A stretch of DNA of 64,000 nt from Romboutsia weinsteinii (GCF_002250835.2 NZ_NOJY02000011.1:1-64000); one strand, 5' to 3'. Shown: positions 43,161-52,744, counted from the first letter of the stretch. A program made the numbers and translations. Notes: generated by a model not told the origin, from the letters alone.

Positions 43161-45653
43161 CTAATTTAACTTTTTATTTATTTCAAGTAATAGGATCTCA
43201 TGAGGTTGTAGTGTTTTATTTATTTCATATGAATCTTTTATATTTTCATTTTTTCTTATATAACTTGGATATGATTTGCTCTTTAAATACTCTACTTCTT
43301 CTATTTCTAAATATTTTTGAGCCCCCATTTCAATCCAAGCATCAAAAGAGCTTCCATGGTTTCTATTTACCCTGTGTTCCTTTATTTCGTAATTTCCACT
43401 ATCTATGTTTTCTAGTATAAAATTAAATTCTTTAGAATTATCATTTTTAAATACACCGTATCTATCTTCTTGTGTCATTTTGGATGTATCCATAGATAAG
43501 TATAATTTATCAAAATGACAATAGTTGTACAGGATTATTTGGTAGCCTTTACTACTTCTAGTTATATAATATCCGTCTCCTTTATCTACCAAAGCACTCC
43601 CTAGCTTTGCTAATAAGTAAAAAGCATTATACGCCGCCTTTTTTATTGAATTTAGTGTTATTAATCCTACACCACCATGATACTCATCATCTGGTAGTGG
43701 CAACTCTTCTATAAAATCACTAACAGCCCAGTATGCCAAAGACTTTGTACTATCCATATTCTCTACTATATTCTTTACTATAAATGCAGATTTGTAGCAG
43801 GTATCATGAGTCAATTCTCTATGGCTAGGTGAAGAATTCCACTCTGTTATATATATTTCTTTATCTTTTTTATTTATCTCTCTTACCTCGTCATTTAGTT
43901 TTTCTATATAATTGTGTAAAAAATTCTCATCTTCAGGAAGTATCCCCTTTTCGCTCAGGGAATTAATATCGATTTCTTTTACATCTTTATCAACAATATA
44001 TGTATAACTATGACTATATATAAAGTCAGGATCTATGTTTTTACTAGAGTAAAAATCATAAAAACCTTGATACCATTCATAACTTCCATCACATATAAAG
44101 TTTATACCTGGAGCACCCACTTTTATATCTTTAGATATAGATTTTATAGTATTATAGGTATTTTCAAATAAATTGTAGTAATCACTTACATCTTTAAAGC
44201 CAAAAAGATTAACTATTTCAGGCTCATTCCATACTTCAAAATACCAAGTTTTAACTTCTTCTAATCCATATCTAACTATACAATGATTTATAAATGATGC
44301 TATAAGAATATTCCACTTATTCATATCTTTAGGAGGACTTATTATTGCCTCTCTATCAAATATTTTCTTTTCTTCTTTAGCTAATTTACTAGGCATAAAT
44401 CCTAGTTCAATAAATGGCTTAAGGTTAATACTATCTAAAAAATTAAATAGTTTATCTATTTCTGAAAAATTAAGTATTATATTTCCTCTATCATCTTCAT
44501 CATAAACCTTCATTTCATCATCAAATATTCCATGGAACCTTATATACTTATATCCGATTTCTCTTTGAATCATTTTTAATTGATTTTGAATATCTTTATT
44601 TAGTCCATCTTTAGCCCTACCTATTGTAGTTAGTAGTTTCCAATTATGATTTATATTTTCTGTCTTCTGATTTAAATCAATCTTTACATTACTTTTACTG
44701 CTTACCCTCTTATCACTACCATCTTCTTTTGCATCTAAGTATTTAAATAATGAAGTATACTTTTTATCTTCATCTATTTTTACATAATTAAAACTTTCAT
44801 CATTTACTTTCATTTCTTTTAAATTAGTTTTTATTTTTTTTCTATAGGAATTAGGAGTTTGTGCATAGTTTTCTTTGAATAAATTAAAGAAGGTTTTCTC
44901 ATTATTAAATCCATTATTAAGAGCTACTTCTGTTATTGATAAATCACTATAAATTAAATCTTTTACAGCATGCTCTAATCTAATACTACTCAAATAGGAG
45001 TGAAAGTTTTTACCTATGTATTTTCTAAAAAACTTAGACAAATATGCGTTAGAAAGATATTCTTTTTCTGCCAAGGTACTAAGGCTTATATCTTCTTTGT
45101 AATTTAAATCTATATATTGTATAATTCGTTTTAATCTTTCTGAATACTTATTTCCGCTTTTGTTATATACATCATCTTTCTCTTTAAAGTTTCTGCACAA
45201 TATGTAGATTAATTCAAATGCCAAAGATTGTATCTTAATCTCACAATCTTCTTCATCTTTGCTATAAGTCCACATAGTCTTAGCTAGTATTTTTCTAATT
45301 TCATCTATAATATATTTATCTTCATCTTTTAGTAATACTGACTTGCAATTAAATTTTATATTTTCTATATCTTCATAATAAGGTTTTATAAAATCTATAG
45401 GAATTTGAAGTGCTAAAATTATATTGTCATCATTAGAACTTATTGTGTGTACTTCATTTGCATTGATTACTATAACATCTTCTTGGCTTAAATAGTATGC
45501 ACTTTCATCTATAACAATATTTACATTTCCTTTTAAAACAAATAAACTCTCTAGACTCTCATGCCAGTGATTTTGTACATAGTTAACGCTATGAATAAAT
45601 ATATTCATCTGCATTTTACTACTAAATTTAATAGTTTCATAAATAGAACTCAT
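43161..45653 (-). CDS. AraC-type regulator fused to a GH39 glycoside hydrolase
   Basis: 830 residues. Residues 1-90 are a cupin-like sensor (VNYVQNHWHESLESLFVLKG). Residues about 170-275 form the AraC helix-turn-helix (ISLSTLAEKEYLSNAYLSKF and ITEVALNNGFNNEKTF). Residues about 335-830 form a GH39 barrel with acid/base WNEPE (E477) and nucleophile ITEWN (E604), related to beta-xylosidases. Both catalytic Glu are kept. No signal peptide, as expected for a regulator. It may use the GH39 domain to sense or process the inducing glycoside. It could control the adjacent GH3-pgmB unit. Confidence 0.9.
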   Translation of the reverse strand: MSSIYETIKFSSKMQMNIFIHSVNYVQNHWHESLESLFVLKGNVNIVIDESAYYLSQEDVIVINANEVHTISSNDDNIILALQIPIDFIKPYYEDIENIKFNCKSVLLKDEDKYIIDEIRKILAKTMWTYSKDEEDCEIKIQSLAFELIYILCRNFKEKDDVYNKSGNKYSERLKRIIQYIDLNYKEDISLSTLAEKEYLSNAYLSKFFRKYIGKNFHSYLSSIRLEHAVKDLIYSDLSITEVALNNGFNNEKTFFNLFKENYAQTPNSYRKKIKTNLKEMKVNDESFNYVKIDEDKKYTSLFKYLDAKEDGSDKRVSSKSNVKIDLNQKTENINHNWKLLTTIGRAKDGLNKDIQNQLKMIQREIGYKYIRFHGIFDDEMKVYDEDDRGNIILNFSEIDKLFNFLDSINLKPFIELGFMPSKLAKEEKKIFDREAIISPPKDMNKWNILIASFINHCIVRYGLEEVKTWYFEVWNEPEIVNLFGFKDVSDYYNLFENTYNTIKSISKDIKVGAPGINFICDGSYEWYQGFYDFYSSKNIDPDFIYSHSYTYIVDKDVKEIDINSLSEKGILPEDENFLHNYIEKLNDEVREINKKDKEIYITEWNSSPSHRELTHDTCYKSAFIVKNIVENMDSTKSLAYWAVSDFIEELPLPDDEYHGGVGLITLNSIKKAAYNAFYLLAKLGSALVDKGDGYYITRSSKGYQIILYNYCHFDKLYLSMDTSKMTQEDRYGVFKNDNSKEFNFILENIDSGNYEIKEHRVNRNHGSSFDAWIEMGAQKYLEIEEVEYLKSKSYPSYIRKNENIKDSYEINKTLQPHEILLLEINKKLN

Positions 45654-45827
45654 ATAAAGTCTCCCCTGCTATTGTGTATACTTTTATATACTCATTTCTT
45701 ATGTCTATTTTCAAGATTATAATATACTTTATTATTATATATATTATACTAGTCTATTTATAAATTTCAATAAATAATGTTAGCTTTCCCATTGCTCTGT
45801 CAATGTATTTATTGATTAAAATTGAAT

Positions 45828-45854
45828 GAAAACTATCTAGCATAGATAGTTTTC
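45828..45854 (-). terminator. Terminator of the MATE gene
   Basis: GAAAACTATCTA (45828-45839) pairs perfectly with TAGATAGTTTTC (45843-45854), directly after the stop codon at 45855. Confidence 0.72.
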
Positions 45855-47174
45855 TTATAGTATTTCTGACTTAGATTTTAATTTAGCTAAAAACATTATT
45901 GCAGTTATTGTTGTTATAATCTCAGCAAATGTAAATGATAGCCATACACCATTCATTCCCAAAAATGCTGTAAGAATGAATAAAATAGGTATAATAGCTA
46001 TGCACCCACGCATTATGGAAACAACAAAGGCACTCTTCATTTTTGTGGTTGCACTTAAAAATGCAGCTATAATAATGTTAGCTCCAGCAAAGAAAAATCC
46101 AGTAAAGTATAATCTTAACCCATTTGTAGCAATAGGAATTAGCTTAGTATTATTTTCACTGTTAAAAACAGCAATGATATTTTCCGATAAAACAAAAGTT
46201 AATATATATATAACAGTTGCTAGACCCAAAGATAAAATAATAGCATATTTCAATACTTTCTTCATCAATATAGCATCATTTTTTCCATATCCTTCGCTTA
46301 ATAGTGGCTGTATTCCTTGTGCAATCCCTGTAAATATTGCAATTACTACAAGTGCTACATTTGCAACTATTCCATATGCCGCCACTCCTACAATTCCTGT
46401 AATATTCAATATTACAAGATTAAATATAATAAGAACAATCCCCGATGAGATTTCCGTAATAAATGCCGACAAACCAAGTCCTAAAATATTTATTATGGTC
46501 TTTATATTTACTTTACATTTTATAAATTTAAAATTATTGTTTTGTTTTATAAAATGTGTAGATAAAATACAAAGACTTATAATCGGTGCAAGTCCTGTAG
46601 CAAAAGCAGCTCCAAACATTCCCATTGAAAATGGAAAAATAAAGATATAATCAAGAACAATATTTGAAAAACTTCCTATAAGCATAGCTGTCATAGACAG
46701 TTTTGGATTTCCATCATTTCGTATAAATGCAAGCATTATATTATTTAGGATAAAAAATGGTGAAAAGCAAAGTATTGTTGTTAAGTAATTACTTGCCATT
46801 GTTAATGTAATCCCATCTGCACCAAGCAACTTTGCAATTGGTGTTGATAGAAATATTCCTACAATAAGAAAAATAATGCCTACAACTATTCCTATAATCA
46901 CAGTATTAGAAAAAATTGAGTTGGCTTTTTCATCTTCATTTTGCGACTTCAAAATACTGTATTTTGTTGACCCTCCAATACCAATCATTAATCCAGCCCC
47001 ATTGATGATGCAATAAATTGAAATAGCAAAGTTTAGTGCAGCTAGTCCATTTGAGCCAAGAGCATTGGAAACAAAAAAGGTGTCTGCAAGTATATAACAA
47101 GACAGCCCTATCATTCCTATAACATTAAGGCTAACGTATTTAAAAAAGTTTTTTAGTACATAGTTGTTATTCAT
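45855..47174 (-). CDS. MATE family multidrug efflux transporter
   Basis: 439 residues with about twelve helices in two halves. It begins MNNNYVLKNFFKYVSLNVIG and includes the MATE motif SCYILADTFFVSNALGSNGLAALN and GIAQGIQPLLSEGYG. It exports cationic drugs or toxic metabolites using Na+ or H+. The open frame runs upstream to a TTG at 47273, but ATG 47174 has the GGGAGG site at ideal distance. The upstream in-frame stretch overlaps a terminator hairpin, so it is read as leader RNA. Confidence 0.88.
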   Translation of the reverse strand: MNNNYVLKNFFKYVSLNVIGMIGLSCYILADTFFVSNALGSNGLAALNFAISIYCIINGAGLMIGIGGSTKYSILKSQNEDEKANSIFSNTVIIGIVVGIIFLIVGIFLSTPIAKLLGADGITLTMASNYLTTILCFSPFFILNNIMLAFIRNDGNPKLSMTAMLIGSFSNIVLDYIFIFPFSMGMFGAAFATGLAPIISLCILSTHFIKQNNNFKFIKCKVNIKTIINILGLGLSAFITEISSGIVLIIFNLVILNITGIVGVAAYGIVANVALVVIAIFTGIAQGIQPLLSEGYGKNDAILMKKVLKYAIILSLGLATVIYILTFVLSENIIAVFNSENNTKLIPIATNGLRLYFTGFFFAGANIIIAAFLSATTKMKSAFVVSIMRGCIAIIPILFILTAFLGMNGVWLSFTFAEIITTITAIMFLAKLKSKSEIL

Positions 47175-47188
47175 ATAAAACCTCCCAT

Positions 47189-47242
47189 AAAAAAATGCCC
47201 AGACAACATTCCTTCTAAGACCTAACGGAATGTGTTTGAGCA
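47189..47242 (-). promoter_or_regulatory. Attenuator-like hairpin in the MATE leader
   Basis: In minus RNA TGCTCAAACACATTCC pairs with GGAATGTTGTCTGGGCA (15 pairs, one mismatch, one bulge), and the stem is followed by seven U (47189-47195). It ends 15 nt before the MATE start codon. It would stop transcription unless an alternative fold or a stalled ribosome prevents it. Confidence 0.72.
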
Positions 47243-47308
47243 CTTTGATTTGTTTTACTCGGTAGCAAAACAAAAGTATTTATTGATTTATTTAATTTAT
47301 TAATTTAA

Positions 47309-47337
47309 ATAGTAGCATGTATCTTCTAGTTTTTCAA
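47309..47337 (-). promoter_or_regulatory. Predicted promoter of the MATE gene
   Basis: Minus strand TTGAAA (-35, 47332-47337), exact 17-bp spacer, TACTAT (-10, 47309-47314). This gives a leader of about 125 nt. Confidence 0.68.
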
Positions 47338-47481
47338 TAATTTTTATCTGGATGACATATCCATTTATATACATATTCGTTTAAGCCTCATTTATTTATG
47401 AAACGCTTCTTCATAATTTTTTATTTAATGTATTTTACGTGTTCAAATTTCAAGGTTTTACTTTTTAGTTTTAATACTTGA

Positions 47482-48762
47482 TTATTCAACTACCCTAGTT
47501 ATTTCAATATCATCTGCAATAAATACCTCGCCATTTTTAGTTCCCTTCAAAGCTACAGTATCTTTAGTTTGTATATCTTCTTTTTTGCAATCTTTTCTTT
47601 CAATAATATCACCATTTGCTTTACCTATATTTAAAGTGAATTTTGCATCACTACTAAACTCTACTTTTATCAAGTTAGCATGTTCATCTTTTCCTACTAC
47701 AGAAATTGAGCTACCATTTTCAGATTCTTGAACAGTTATTAAGTTTATAACAACTCCTCTATTGTTTACTTCTTCAACATCTCCATGTATTTCCTTTTTC
47801 TCATTGCTCTCGATTGTTACAGCTGAACCTGAAGTAGGTATCTTTTTAGATACTTCTATTGTATCAACAATACCATTATCACTTTCATCGTACCATACTT
47901 TTAAAATAGAATAAGACTCATACTTTAAAAACTCTTCCTTGCTTAATTCTTTATACGTAATAATAGATTCATTTTTTAATTCATCTATCTCTGTACAATA
48001 AAATTTAGTTTTATCATTTATTTCTACATTCAACTTTTCTGAAAAGTCTATGTCACTTGAATTTTCTGCCACCATACCTTTGTACATATAGATTTTTTCA
48101 TTCTTAGTATTTAAATAAGTTCCCATAATATCCGGTTCTCTTTGTGGAAGATTTTCTTGACCTATAGTTGTAACCTCATGGTTAGTTAATCCTAATAAGC
48201 TTCCAAATTGTTCTCTTGCAATTGTAAATGCACCAATACATGCAATAGCACTTAATATTATAGTTACTTGATTTAATTTTTTATCATTACTTGTAAGTTT
48301 TTTTATACCTACATATACTAAGTAACCACTTACCCCACCTAATGTATTTAATATTAAGTCATCAATATCTAAGCTTCCTAAGTATCCAAAATATTGACTA
48401 AGTTCAAAGAACATACTCACTGCTAAAGCTACTATAACTATATTTTTTAGACTTCTAAACTTTTCAAAAAACAAAGGTAATAAATATCCTAAAGGCATAA
48501 ATATGCATACATTCCCAAATATATTAGAAAAAGCCCATAGCAAACTATTATCTTTCATACCAATACTAAAAAAATCTAGTATTGTTTTAAAAGGTATTAG
48601 ATTAGCACTTCTAAAATCCGCACCTATATCACCTTTTATAATATCTGCTAATGGTTCATATTTAAATAATACTATTTTAAACAATACGACTAGGTACGTT
48701 ATAAAAATTATGTATAATATGTATCTACCTTTACTATTTTTCTTTTCAACTTTATTTTCCAT
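47482..48762 (-). CDS. VanZ family membrane protein with a C-terminal extracytoplasmic domain
   Basis: 426 residues. Residues about 10-205 form the VanZ domain with five helices and the conserved NLIPFKTI, NIFGNVCIFMPLGYLLP and SLDIDDLILNTLGG motifs. Ordinary VanZ proteins end here. This one continues for about 215 residues of soluble, beta-rich sequence including TSGSAVTIESNEKKEIHGDV and a YTHK-free acidic segment, probably outside the cell. VanZ links to glycopeptide (teicoplanin) tolerance. It follows blaI and blaR1 by 55 bp. ATG 48762 after GGGGGCAGGGG is the start; an upstream frame reaches 48837. Confidence 0.82.
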   Translation of the reverse strand: MENKVEKKNSKGRYILYIIFITYLVVLFKIVLFKYEPLADIIKGDIGADFRSANLIPFKTILDFFSIGMKDNSLLWAFSNIFGNVCIFMPLGYLLPLFFEKFRSLKNIVIVALAVSMFFELSQYFGYLGSLDIDDLILNTLGGVSGYLVYVGIKKLTSNDKKLNQVTIILSAIACIGAFTIAREQFGSLLGLTNHEVTTIGQENLPQREPDIMGTYLNTKNEKIYMYKGMVAENSSDIDFSEKLNVEINDKTKFYCTEIDELKNESIITYKELSKEEFLKYESYSILKVWYDESDNGIVDTIEVSKKIPTSGSAVTIESNEKKEIHGDVEEVNNRGVVINLITVQESENGSSISVVGKDEHANLIKVEFSSDAKFTLNIGKANGDIIERKDCKKEDIQTKDTVALKGTKNGEVFIADDIEITRVVE

Positions 48763-48817
48763 AAATAACCCCTGCCCCCTTTTAAACTCACGCTGATTTA
48801 ATAAATTTATGTATTTG

Positions 48818-49972
48818 TCATTTACTTTCTTTTTCAAAAGATTTACTTATAGAAAAATATTTACTCTCTCCTACAGAAATAATGGGATAATTATCTTCAT
48901 CTCTTACAATCTTTACTTGCCTTTTTTCCTCCTCTGTTAATCTGCTCATAATATGATTTACAAACTCTTCTTCTATAGATTGAAAATCGTTAGATACCAC
49001 ACTCTCACTAGCATAGGATATATTTTGATTAGTTATTGTACTAATTGAAAACATAGAAATCACAGCTATCATAGCTATAAATATAGATATACTAGTTCCA
49101 TTTTTATATTTATTAGAATCTAATATTTTTTCTACTCTACTTTTAATCAACTTTATCTCATCATTATAAAACTGAGATGAACAAAATGTACTTTTAAGTG
49201 TATTTTTATATCTTAATGAATTTACTAACACAAAAGCATAATTTTTTACTTCATCTATACTAAATTTATCAACTACTTCTTCATCACAAGAAAGCTCACA
49301 TTGCTCTTTAAAGTATTTATTTAGTATTTTTACTAATGGATTAAACCAATGAATTGCACTAGCAATCATTAATAATAACTTTAATAAATTATCTTTTCTT
49401 TTAAAATGAATAAGCTCATGTCTAAGTATCCACTTTATCTCTTCTTGGTTATAGTCTTTATTAGGTATTATTATTTTATGTTTTATAAAACCTATTAACG
49501 CCGGTGATGAAAGCCCATTTACCTTAAATATATTAATATTTCTTTTAATATTTAAAGCTTGCTTTTCTTTTTCTAAAGCGTCAATTATATACTCATCCTC
49601 AATCTTATATTTTATATTTTTCATTTTTTTATAAAACATAATTTGCTTATATATATTGCTCATAAGTATAAATATTGTACCTAATATCCAAGCATAAAAT
49701 ATTAAACTTAAAAAAATTTCTAGATTAGTGCTATTTTCAGATATGTAAGCTACACTATTTAATTTATTGCTTTTTTTATTTAAAACTTCAACAGGTAAAT
49801 ATATCTCTATACTAGATACAAAGAGCATTCTTAATGTTATTAAAATACAAATCATGTAATTTAGTTTATGTGTATATTTACTTAAGATTTTATTTTTTAA
49901 TAAATGTATTAATATGATTGGTACACTTATATATATACTTGTTTTAAATACCTCCATAACTATATAGCTCAT
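48818..49972 (-). CDS. BlaR1/MecR1-family M56 peptidase lacking the beta-lactam sensor domain
   Basis: 384 residues with four predicted helices (about 10-28, 38-58, 86-108, 290-312). The zinc protease motif is HELIH (185-189) and the third ligand region is CELSCDEEVVD. Classical BlaR1 proteins are about 590 residues with a penicillin-binding C-terminal sensor. Here only about 70 polar residues follow the last helix. It probably cleaves or triggers loss of the BlaI repressor encoded 4 bp upstream, in response to an unknown cell-wall signal. Confidence 0.88.
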   Translation of the reverse strand: MSYIVMEVFKTSIYISVPIILIHLLKNKILSKYTHKLNYMICILITLRMLFVSSIEIYLPVEVLNKKSNKLNSVAYISENSTNLEIFLSLIFYAWILGTIFILMSNIYKQIMFYKKMKNIKYKIEDEYIIDALEKEKQALNIKRNINIFKVNGLSSPALIGFIKHKIIIPNKDYNQEEIKWILRHELIHFKRKDNLLKLLLMIASAIHWFNPLVKILNKYFKEQCELSCDEEVVDKFSIDEVKNYAFVLVNSLRYKNTLKSTFCSSQFYNDEIKLIKSRVEKILDSNKYKNGTSISIFIAMIAVISMFSISTITNQNISYASESVVSNDFQSIEEEFVNHIMSRLTEEEKRQVKIVRDEDNYPIISVGESKYFSISKSFEKESK

Positions 49973-49976
49973 ACTA

Positions 49977-50342
49977 TCACCTACTTTTTATCCAGTCTTC
50001 TAAAGCCTTAATATCCTCTTCTGAAATATCCTTAGAATCATCCAATGCTGATACCATACTAGATAAAGAGTTGTTATGCATAAAACTAAAGAATTCTTTA
50101 GTTTCAAATTTTAAATACTCATCACCATCAACTAATGTGTAATAAAAAGTTTGTCTTCCTTCTTTTTCTGATTTTAAAAACTCTTTTTCAACTAATCTTA
50201 TAAGTGTTTTTGATGTAGTTCCCTTTGACCAATTATAGTTTTCACTCATAAATTTTGTAATATCTACAGATGCTACTCTTATATTTTCTTGTTCCCATAT
50301 GAATTTCATAACTTGTAGTTCTGTTTTTGGGATCTTTTTCAT
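49977..50342 (-). CDS. BlaI/MecI/CopY family repressor
   Basis: 121 residues. The winged helix is seen in KTELQVMKFIWEQENIRVAS and NWSKGTTSKTLIRLVEKEFL. The C-terminal helical dimerisation segment is EDIKALEDWIKS. A GTG at 50351 is inside the ribosome binding site, so ATG 50342 is preferred. It is first gene of the blaI-blaR1-vanZ operon and probably autoregulated at the promoter 50387-50415. Confidence 0.9.
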   Translation of the reverse strand: MKKIPKTELQVMKFIWEQENIRVASVDITKFMSENYNWSKGTTSKTLIRLVEKEFLKSEKEGRQTFYYTLVDGDEYLKFETKEFFSFMHNNSLSSMVSALDDSKDISEEDIKALEDWIKSR

Positions 50343-50386
50343 TTTTAACACCTTCCTTTTACGACATTCGCCTACCTATTAACCTA

Positions 50387-50415
50387 AGTATATTACGGCA
50401 TCTGTCTACTGTCAA
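50387..50415 (-). promoter_or_regulatory. Predicted blaI operon promoter
   Basis: Minus strand consensus TTGACA (-35, 50410-50415), exact 17-bp spacer, TATACT (-10, 50387-50392). The spacer starts with a GACAG-TA-GACAG direct repeat that could be an operator. Confidence 0.82.
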
Positions 50416-50449
50416 TTATAATTTAGCTTTTTTTGTATATAAAGCAAAT

Positions 50450-50494
50450 AAAAAAAGTACCTATCCAATTAAGATTAGTACTTTTATTCTTAAG
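50450..50494 (-). terminator. Terminator of the metallo-beta-lactamase-fold gene
   Basis: AAAAAAGTAC (50451-50460) pairs with GTACTTTT (50478-50485), minus-strand U-run. The loop and flanks match the terminator at 17615-17660. Confidence 0.72.
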
Positions 50495-50561
50495 ATTATC
50501 ACTTAAATTTTATTTTAATCCATCTTTTGATAATTGTATTTTTCATAGAATATAACCTATA

Positions 50562-51263
50562 TTAAATAACCTCAACTACATTAAATCCTCGTTTTTCAGC
50601 CTCTTCTACAAAGTTGTCTCCATCAATATGGATACAGTAAATTTGATGTCTATATTCCTTTGGAATAATTTCACTTAGCACTCTTAGTGAAGTATGTACA
50701 TTTCCATTATCATCATTAAGACATGCATCATGATAGATTAAGTTTCCTGATTTCAAATAAGGAATTGCATCAAAATTTGTTTCATATGTATCTCCACTAT
50801 AAAAAATATCATTTCCATTATCAAATTCTATTTTATAAGAGTAAGTATTTATTGCCTTAACATGCTTAGTTATTAATCCTGTGAATGTCAATCCTAATGA
50901 ATTAATTCGCTTATTCTCAGCATTCTCTACAATAAAGCTTTCATTTTCTCTTAACCCAAGAAGCTCTAAAAACATACTTATTTTTTCTTTTTCATTAAAA
51001 TAAATCTTAGTTACTATTTTATATTTCCAGTAGCAAAATCCTATAAATCCTCCTAATGAGCCTATATGATCTGAATGCATATGTGTTATTAATACATTTA
51101 TTTCTTTAACTCCCTCTACTAATTGTTTTTCTAAAATACTTTTAAATACAGTTTCTCCACAATCAATAAGTAATAATGTTTCATTTTTCTTTATATATGC
51201 AGCTGTATTTTGTTCTCCAGTGTGATATCCCGACCCTCTACCTAAAAATACTAGATTATTCAT
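50562..51263 (-). CDS. Metallo-beta-lactamase-fold hydrolase
   Basis: About 233 residues. The zinc-binding motif THMHSDHIG, the downstream Asp/His in YSGDTYET and a final IHIDGD are present, as in RNase Z-like or lactonase-like members of the fold. ATG 51263 follows AAAGGGGCG; an upstream ATG at 51287 precedes that site. It is a single-gene unit. Whether it acts on RNA or a small molecule is not clear. Confidence 0.83.
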   Translation of the reverse strand: MNNLVFLGRGSGYHTGEQNTAAYIKKNETLLLIDCGETVFKSILEKQLVEGVKEINVLITHMHSDHIGSLGGFIGFCYWKYKIVTKIYFNEKEKISMFLELLGLRENESFIVENAENKRINSLGLTFTGLITKHVKAINTYSYKIEFDNGNDIFYSGDTYETNFDAIPYLKSGNLIYHDACLNDDNGNVHTSLRVLSEIIPKEYRHQIYCIHIDGDNFVEEAEKRGFNVVEVI

Positions 51264-51361
51264 AATATTCGCCCCTTTAATTGTCATAATTATACTTTAT
51301 TTATTATATCATACTTTCATTATCTAATATTACACACATTAATCTCTATACTTAATAACAA

Positions 51362-51389
51362 AACCGCATCACTCACTTGTGATACGGTT
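51362..51389 (-). terminator. ACCGTATCAC-type hairpin, copy A (after alpha/beta hydrolase)
   Basis: AACCGCATCAC (51362-51372) pairs with GTGATACGGTT (51379-51389). The variant base is G-U in minus RNA. Related copies lie at 53496, 54427, 56101 and 57840. Confidence 0.75.
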
Positions 51390-51483
51390 CTTTATATATT
51401 ACTCTATAAAACTTATTTAAGCTACACCTTTTGTTATCTCTTATCGTACAAATCTCAACTACTTATTATAAGTTTATATGTTT

Positions 51484-52353
51484 TTAATTTAAGAATTCCC
51501 TTATTTCATCTCCTTGATTAACAAGAGAGTGCCCTTCATCATGAATAAGATTTATATTAGCATGATCCAATAGCGACTCTAATCGCTTTGCCGTCTTTTC
51601 AGAATAAAGCATTACATCTTTCCCTCCTACAAATAGTGCAACTGGCATTGTTAATTTCATCAATTCATCATCTGAGAATATAGGAATAATCTCTCTTCTA
51701 AAGTTAAAGTGTTTTGCAATTAACTTTTGATAATTTAACATTACCTCAGGTATAGGTTTGTCACCATTAATCTTATAATATAGCTTATCTATCCCTTTTT
51801 CTCCTAATAACATATAAAATAAAGATTTAAAAAGAAAAGACTTTTTTTGAGGACCTATACCTGCTGGACAAAGTAAAACAAGTTTATTTACCTTTTGTGG
51901 ATATTTTATAGAAAACTTAGTTCCTAGCCATGCACCCAATGAAATTCCAACAATACTTGCTTTTTCTATTGATAGAGCTTCAAAAACATCACTTAGCCAA
52001 TTTGTAAAATCGTCACCTGAGAATGGTATTTGATTTTCATTGCTTTTTCCTGGTTCTCCTGGCATATCCACTGCATATACTCTATGACATTGTGAATACT
52101 TCTCCATCTCCTGTATCCACATAACGGAATTCATACCACTACCATGAAGTAATATAAGTGGTGGTAATTCTTCTTTTCCACTAGCCATAATAAATGTTTT
52201 TCCATAATTTGTATCAATATTAATTTCTTCATGTGAAAAATAATTTTTTTCAACTAATGATTCATAGTATTTTAAAACTTCATTTTTCCCTTCTTCAGAT
52301 TTAAATGCAATTTGCACCTTCTTACTATATATTTTACTACTACTTTTTTTCAT
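51484..52353 (-). CDS. Alpha/beta hydrolase
   Basis: 289 residues. The oxyanion motif is LLHGSGMNSVMW, nucleophile elbow VGISLGAWLG, acid VGGKDVMLYSE, and the catalytic His in DEGHSLVNQ. A polar N-terminal extension (1-55) precedes the core. It is the last gene of a three-gene unit: HTH protein, DUF4180 protein, hydrolase. Two more regulator-hydrolase pairs follow within 6 kb. Substrate unknown. Confidence 0.86.
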   Translation of the reverse strand: MKKSSSKIYSKKVQIAFKSEEGKNEVLKYYESLVEKNYFSHEEINIDTNYGKTFIMASGKEELPPLILLHGSGMNSVMWIQEMEKYSQCHRVYAVDMPGEPGKSNENQIPFSGDDFTNWLSDVFEALSIEKASIVGISLGAWLGTKFSIKYPQKVNKLVLLCPAGIGPQKKSFLFKSLFYMLLGEKGIDKLYYKINGDKPIPEVMLNYQKLIAKHFNFRREIIPIFSDDELMKLTMPVALFVGGKDVMLYSEKTAKRLESLLDHANINLIHDEGHSLVNQGDEIREFLN

Positions 52354-52368
52354 AATTGTACATCCTTA

Positions 52369-52725
52369 TTATTTAATATCTAAAACCCAATTTTCAGCAT
52401 CTCTAGTATTATTAAATACTCTGAAGTTATTTGATTTGTTTAACTCACTAACTAATTCTTTAAATCTTCCTTCGATTTTATTTTTATCTTCTATGGTAGC
52501 CGAAACTTTTATATGATAATTCATGAATTTTTGTAAAGCTATACCTGCTAAACCTAGCTTAAGATTAGTAAAGTTTTCAGTAAATACTTCTTCTCTAAGT
52601 ACTAATAATTTAATATCATTTGAAATACAAATACCAATAATATCTAATACATCAGATTCACAAGCTAATGGGTGTTTAATTTCAATATATTTCTTATTTG
52701 CTTTTTCTACTATTTTATAATCCAT
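52369..52725 (-). CDS. DUF4180 domain protein
   Basis: 118 residues. It matches the DUF4180 pattern: an early IEIKHPLACESDVLDIIGIC, the LREEVFTENFTNLKLGLAGIALQKF helix (quoted in part) and a terminal AENWVLD. This STAS-like family is of unknown function and is often found beside HTH regulators. ATG 52725 is 20 nt inside the upstream HTH gene stop, so it is translationally coupled; the frame also has an ATG at 52755. Confidence 0.8.
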   Translation of the reverse strand: MDYKIVEKANKKYIEIKHPLACESDVLDIIGICISNDIKLLVLREEVFTENFTNLKLGLAGIALQKFMNYHIKVSATIEDKNKIEGRFKELVSELNKSNNFRVFNNTRDAENWVLDIK

Positions 52726-52744
52726 TTCATCACCTAATTTCCAT

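Noticed and set aside
45976-46650. 224-residue open frame on the plus strand
   Set aside because: It is antisense to the MATE transporter, which has a good ribosome binding site and family motifs. Long mirror frames are common opposite A/T-rich membrane genes.
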